A DNA stretch of 64,000 nt from Hanleya hanleyi (taxonomy: Eukaryota; Mollusca; Polyplacophora; Lepidopleurida; Hanleyidae): positions 1 through 64,000 of the forward strand of contig JAVTVY010037334.1 of assembly GCA_036873755.1 (NCBI GenBank), given 5' to 3'. Position 1 is the stretch's first letter; each line of letters opens with the position of its first letter. A model generated the notes under the pieces. The model worked only from the letters and a program-made list of their open reading frames with translations. It was not told the DNA's origin and made no database searches. Below are positions 61,961 to 64,000 of this stretch, piece after piece. Both the position numbers and the translations under genes were made by a program.

Positions 61961-63369
61961 TAGTGCTGATGTGCTAAATTGGTGTGACGAATTTGGTACT
62001 TGTACTCCTTGGTGGGTCTTGTGGAAGTTTCGATGGTGCTTACGCCGTGGCTGGGGATCAGTGGGTGACTTTGAAGCGTGGTGGTCACAATAGGGTGCGC
62101 TTCACACTTTACGCAACCAATGCAATGCGTTCAGCAATCCATAATTTGCTTCAACAAAATTTTGGACAAAATATTTTCTGAATGGACATGAGCGTGACTG
62201 AGATACATCATATACTCCAGAAAACTACTTGAAAATTCATTCGGATCAAGAATACTGATCAGTGGTAAGGATTTTATGTAAAGAACATCATGATGTCTTT
62301 TTCATCATTTAGAACTGTTGACGACTTCTCTTTCAATCTTATAGGAAACCACATATTGTGTGGGGCATATTTGGAATTCAGGGTGCACTCCAGAGATTCT
62401 TTCATTTGGCAGGGAATATACTGGGTGCGATTCTGGGCCATCATTTGTCGTAACATCTTCAACCCAAATTCCTTATATGTATATATTTTCTCATATATAT
62501 TAATGCCATTTACAAATATGTGTTATATATAAGCTACTGAGAAGGCAAGAAGATTTATGATGCAGTAAAATAGGTCTACCTTATTATAAAATTAGACAGG
62601 GGTCATTGCTACCGAAGTGTGGAGTGAGCCCTCAACATAACTGTCCTACAAAAAGGGTCTTTCGATTATTGACACGGAAATGCTTTTGTGGACGACGGCT
62701 GAATATTGAATGTGGGATCTGACGCATGTTATCATTTCAGGCAATCTTAATAAATTTATATCCTATCAATGCTTCCCAGTCGTATATGTCGCTTTGTAGG
62801 ATCTTACTGATTTCAATTGAATTTGATGTTCAGAGCACCCAGGTCATGAATATTTAATAGTCTTATGACATCATGGTCGCATTTTAACTATACTTTACTT
62901 GCAGTCGGGGAGGATAGGGTCAGCGTCTCCGCTTTAACCTAAGGTTAACGCCAAGGACCAGTCCATAATTCTACCCCGCATTATGGTGCCAACCTGGCGG
63001 GAGAGCGGCAACATCAGAATATACTCCACCAGCGTGGAGTGTGATTCGGCTGAGCCAACCAGAAAGCACCTACCATTATGTTCCCTTCAAAGCACTATGA
63101 AGAGCTCTCAGGATTGGTTGACACTCGCGTTACTGCAAACTGGTTAGATCCTGCAAGCGACATATCCAAATGGGAGAGCAGATAGGATTTAATTTTAATT
63201 AGATTGCATATCATGAGACAAGCCAGATACAGAAATATGAAGGAAGAATCCCTTTTGCACGCCTTAATCTTTGTGAAAAACTTCATAAAATGTACGAAAA
63301 TGTGTCAAATTCGACCCAGAGTCCAGAGAAATCATACGTGATTATTTTCTTGTCATACATACGTAAGGG
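61961..63369. other. no recognisable gene inside relic E
   Basis: 'ggtgtgacgaatttggtacttg' (~61,980) resembles the end of the membrane-protein gene; after that the sequence is unrelated AT-rich DNA up to 63,370, presumably a later insertion into E. One pair of ~60-80-codon frames (62,274-62,532, both strands) is unsupported. Confidence 0.35.
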
Positions 63370-64000
63370 CTGACGGTCGGTTGATGAGTTTTACGTTGGT
63401 TGAATAGCGAGATGAGGTACGTCACGTAGTAAAGCACACATCATACAAGATGCTAAGGGGATCAGGATTGTCACCACGAAGCCCTCTTGTCCTCTGCGAG
63501 TTTTTGGAAACGCTGTGTTCAGCGACAGGCCCACATTCCCCATCGCACTGTATTCTTAGACTGAACTCTGACTGAAGTGACTTCGTAGCCGTGTCACCCG
63601 GTTAAACGAATTGGACCAGCCCTCACACTTCACGAGCTGATACGTCTTGCCTCGACGTCGTTCGGATTTCAGGATCAGTTCCAATGTGTATAAATGTTAT
63701 GCCGTTTTTACCACGGACAGTCTTCAAGTCGTAAAACGTCTCTTCCAGCTACTCCTCATGAATGTCTTTCACTTGATATACTCGCATGTGGCGGGTTACG
63801 CGGCGGAGTAAGTACCCATCGCTCCAGTTTGGGAGGTAACTCTTCTCGGAGATGCCTTTTAGTTTACTGATCCACATAAGGTAACGACTTTAAAAGCATA
63901 CTCGGTTGGGTGGTGTACAAGATACGACGGACTTGGGATTCACTGCGTTCAGCGATTTGCGGAAATAGGCGTGGCTGTAACCTTCGATGAACTTCGGAAG
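63370..64000 (-). pseudogene. membrane-protein start and integrase C-terminus relics (copy E)
   Basis: 63,380-63,545 (minus) matches the membrane-protein N-terminus ('gagtttttggaaacgctgtgttcag' and a hydrophobic stretch). 63,590-64,000 matches the integrase C-terminus: 'ggttaaacgaattggaccagcc', 'cgacgtcgttcggatttcagga', 'cccatcgctccagtttgggagg' line up with 56,930-57,300 of C. Order and spacing equal A and C. The copy continues past the window end. Confidence 0.78.

Overview
The window reads as invertebrate animal DNA, most likely from a mollusc. Evidence: AT-rich non-coding stretches full of short foldback elements; satellite units with the 'ggggcataactc' phrase common in molluscan genomes; a 'taagaggcgactaa' element ending in a (TCAC)n tail; and one host exon coding for a BTB-BACK-kelch protein. 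No bacterial gene organisation is present. The species call is inference only.

Layout. 1-1921: a young non-autonomous LTR element carrying one coiled-coil ORF. 1950-11,700: repeats (duplication, foldbacks, 5S-like fragment, ~335-bp satellite, 700-bp foldback with a 7-bp duplication). 11,942-12,846 (minus): first coding exon of a kelch-like gene with an NRF1/octamer-rich upstream region. 13,085-16,180: foldback, SINE-like sequence and unassigned DNA. From 16,187 to the end the window is dominated by Polinton/Maverick-type virus-like elements.

Three elements have exact ends, each starting AGTAGT and flanked by a perfect 6-bp target duplication: A (16,187-29,273, ACTGTA), B (37,085-45,260, TGCCCC) and C (49,636-61,828, TCGGTC). 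A (genes on plus) and C (genes on minus) share one gene order: tail-anchored small protein, two tandem PC4-like genes, DDE integrase with C-terminal chromodomain-like segment, membrane/mucin-like protein, packaging ATPase, small GG-hydrophobic core protein, a 277-aa conserved structural protein, penton-like minor capsid protein, pVI-like protein, hexon-like major capsid protein, adenain-like protease. B is an internal-deletion derivative keeping the capsid half and the tail-anchored gene. Two older wrecks exist: D (32,575-35,075, minus) and E (47,775-48,200, 49,375-49,629, then 61,835-64,000, minus). C sits inside E's ATPase gene, so the insertions are nested.

The main surprise is that no copy has the protein-primed DNA polymerase B that defines canonical Polintons, and A has no gap large enough to hold it. 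The terminal inverted repeats are 1.2-2 kb mosaics of animal-promoter-like motifs: arrays of the NRF1-type palindrome TGCGCATGCGCA (A, C), DR1 nuclear-receptor sites (mainly B), ETS-CRE composites, GC blocks and 21-bp repeats. Internal genes carry their own TATA boxes, several overlapping the stop codon of the gene before. Every copy has inactivating lesions, but at different genes, so complementation in trans between copies is a reasonable inference.
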